From the NCBI RefSeq assembly GCF_023278185.1, contig NZ_CP066356.1, forward strand, positions 2,720,001 through 2,784,000: a stretch of DNA of 64,000 nt, written 5' to 3'. A program made the position numbers and the translations under genes. The notes under the pieces are model-generated. The model was not told where the DNA came from. It saw nothing but the letters and a program-made list of their open reading frames with translations, and searched no databases. The DNA comes from Bradyrhizobium elkanii USDA 76. GTDB lineage: Bacteria > Pseudomonadota > Alphaproteobacteria > Rhizobiales > Xanthobacteraceae. Positions 63,431 through 64,000 of the stretch are shown here, piece after piece (positions within the stretch are counted from its first letter, which is position 1; each line of letters begins with the position of its first letter).

Positions 63431-64000
63431 ATGGGTTCTTCCGGGGAACGGCTGTTCGAGGGCGCCGATTGGGATTTCCAGACCTTGCAGCGGGTCCACG
63501 ACGCCTGCGAGAAGATCGCGCGCACCGAGCTCGGGCTCGACGTCTATCCCAACCAGATCGAGGTGATCACCGCCGAGCAGATGCTCGACGCCTATTCCTC
63601 GGTCGGCATGCCGCTGTTCTACAAGCACTGGTCGTTCGGCAAGCAGTTCGCGTTCCAGGAAGCGTCCTATCGCAAGGGCCTGATGGGCCTCGCCTATGAG
63701 ATCGTGATCAATTCCTCGCCGTGCATCTCCTATCTGATGGAGGAGAACACGGCGACGATGCAGACGCTGGTGATCGCGCACGCGGCGTTCGGGCACAATC
63801 ACTTCTTCAAGAACAACTATCTGTTCAAGCAGTGGACCGATGCCGACGGCATTCTCGACTATCTGGAATTCGCCAAGGGCTACATCTCGGTCTGCGAGGA
63901 CCGCCATGGCCGCGAGACGGTGGAGCGAACGCTCGATGCCGCGCATGCGCTGATGTCGCATGGCGTCGACCGCTATCCCGGAAAGAAGACGCTCGATTTG
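63431..64000 (+). CDS. spoVR: SpoVR family protein (partial)
   Basis: The first 190 residues run off the right edge. Seen are MGSSGERLFEGADWDFQTL, DVYPNQIEVITAEQMLDAYSSVGMP, and HAAFGHNHFFKNNYLFKQWT, typical of the SpoVR family. Its role is linked with PrkA and YeaH in stress or starvation. A GTG directly before the ATG is an alternative start. Confidence 0.93.
   Translation, partial: MGSSGERLFEGADWDFQTLQRVHDACEKIARTELGLDVYPNQIEVITAEQMLDAYSSVGMPLFYKHWSFGKQFAFQEASYRKGLMGLAYEIVINSSPCISYLMEENTATMQTLVIAHAAFGHNHFFKNNYLFKQWTDADGILDYLEFAKGYISVCEDRHGRETVERTLDAAHALMSHGVDRYPGKKTLDL

Overview
The window is about 64 kb of high-GC DNA from an alphaproteobacterium, most likely a Bradyrhizobium or close relative in the Nitrobacteraceae. 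The evidence is the gene content (lon/hsp20 pair, kdp operon, Ku/LigD with the C-terminal polymerase order, Tal-Pgi fusion, GlgE operon), EcfG-type promoter motifs of the Rhizobiales general stress response, and several families of short palindromic intergenic repeats. The species call is inference; no rRNA or tRNA gene is present to test it.

Layout. 1-258: start of a periplasmic binding protein (leftward, partial). 443-3511: two adjacent MoeA-type molybdopterin genes, the second fused to a periplasmic-binding-like domain. 3562-5047: a complete IS4-type element with 17-bp terminal inverted repeats and a 10-bp target duplication, inserted in the loop of a REP-like hairpin. 5259-6085: a decayed MFS/spermidine synthase-like gene. 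6271-10765: small genes, mobB, a TusA-like sulfur carrier protein, an oxalate/formate-type MFS transporter and a PsiF-like secreted protein. 10847-14349: lon with hsp20, and two small genes. 14600-19000: a slipin/NfeD pair, a DapA-like protein lacking the Schiff-base lysine, and small genes. 19308-27509: the kdp potassium-uptake operon with its sensor and regulator and two extra very small ORFs. 27658-32474: a DUF6496 protein, divergent ku and ligD, a DUF3309 peptide and a PHA-system protein.

32484-50503 is a trehalose/glycogen region. A six-gene leftward operon (glgE, treS-maltokinase, glgB, glgX, treZ, treY) has overlapping or nearly touching genes. It faces a rightward malQ and a GH15 hydrolase. 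These enzymes can interconvert trehalose, maltose-1-phosphate, alpha-glucan and glucose. 50736-58260 is a leftward central-carbon operon (tal-pgi, gnd, zwf, pgl, gntK, HAD phosphatase) that would take the released glucose into the oxidative pentose phosphate and Entner-Doudoroff routes and yield NADPH. 58478-64000 holds a frameshifted DsrE protein, a secreted protein, and prkA-yeaH-spoVR (last gene partial).

The common theme is stress physiology: osmoprotection, carbon storage, proteostasis, potassium uptake and DNA end joining. Exact EcfG-type promoter matches precede ku and malQ, with near matches before ligD and the DUF3309 gene. No CRISPR array, phage module or clearly novel defence system was seen. 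The most unusual items are the small kdp-leader ORFs, the facing EcfG promoters between ku and ligD, the Lys-to-Arg DapA paralog, the out-of-frame N-terminus of the IS4 transposase, and the divergent MoeA partner.
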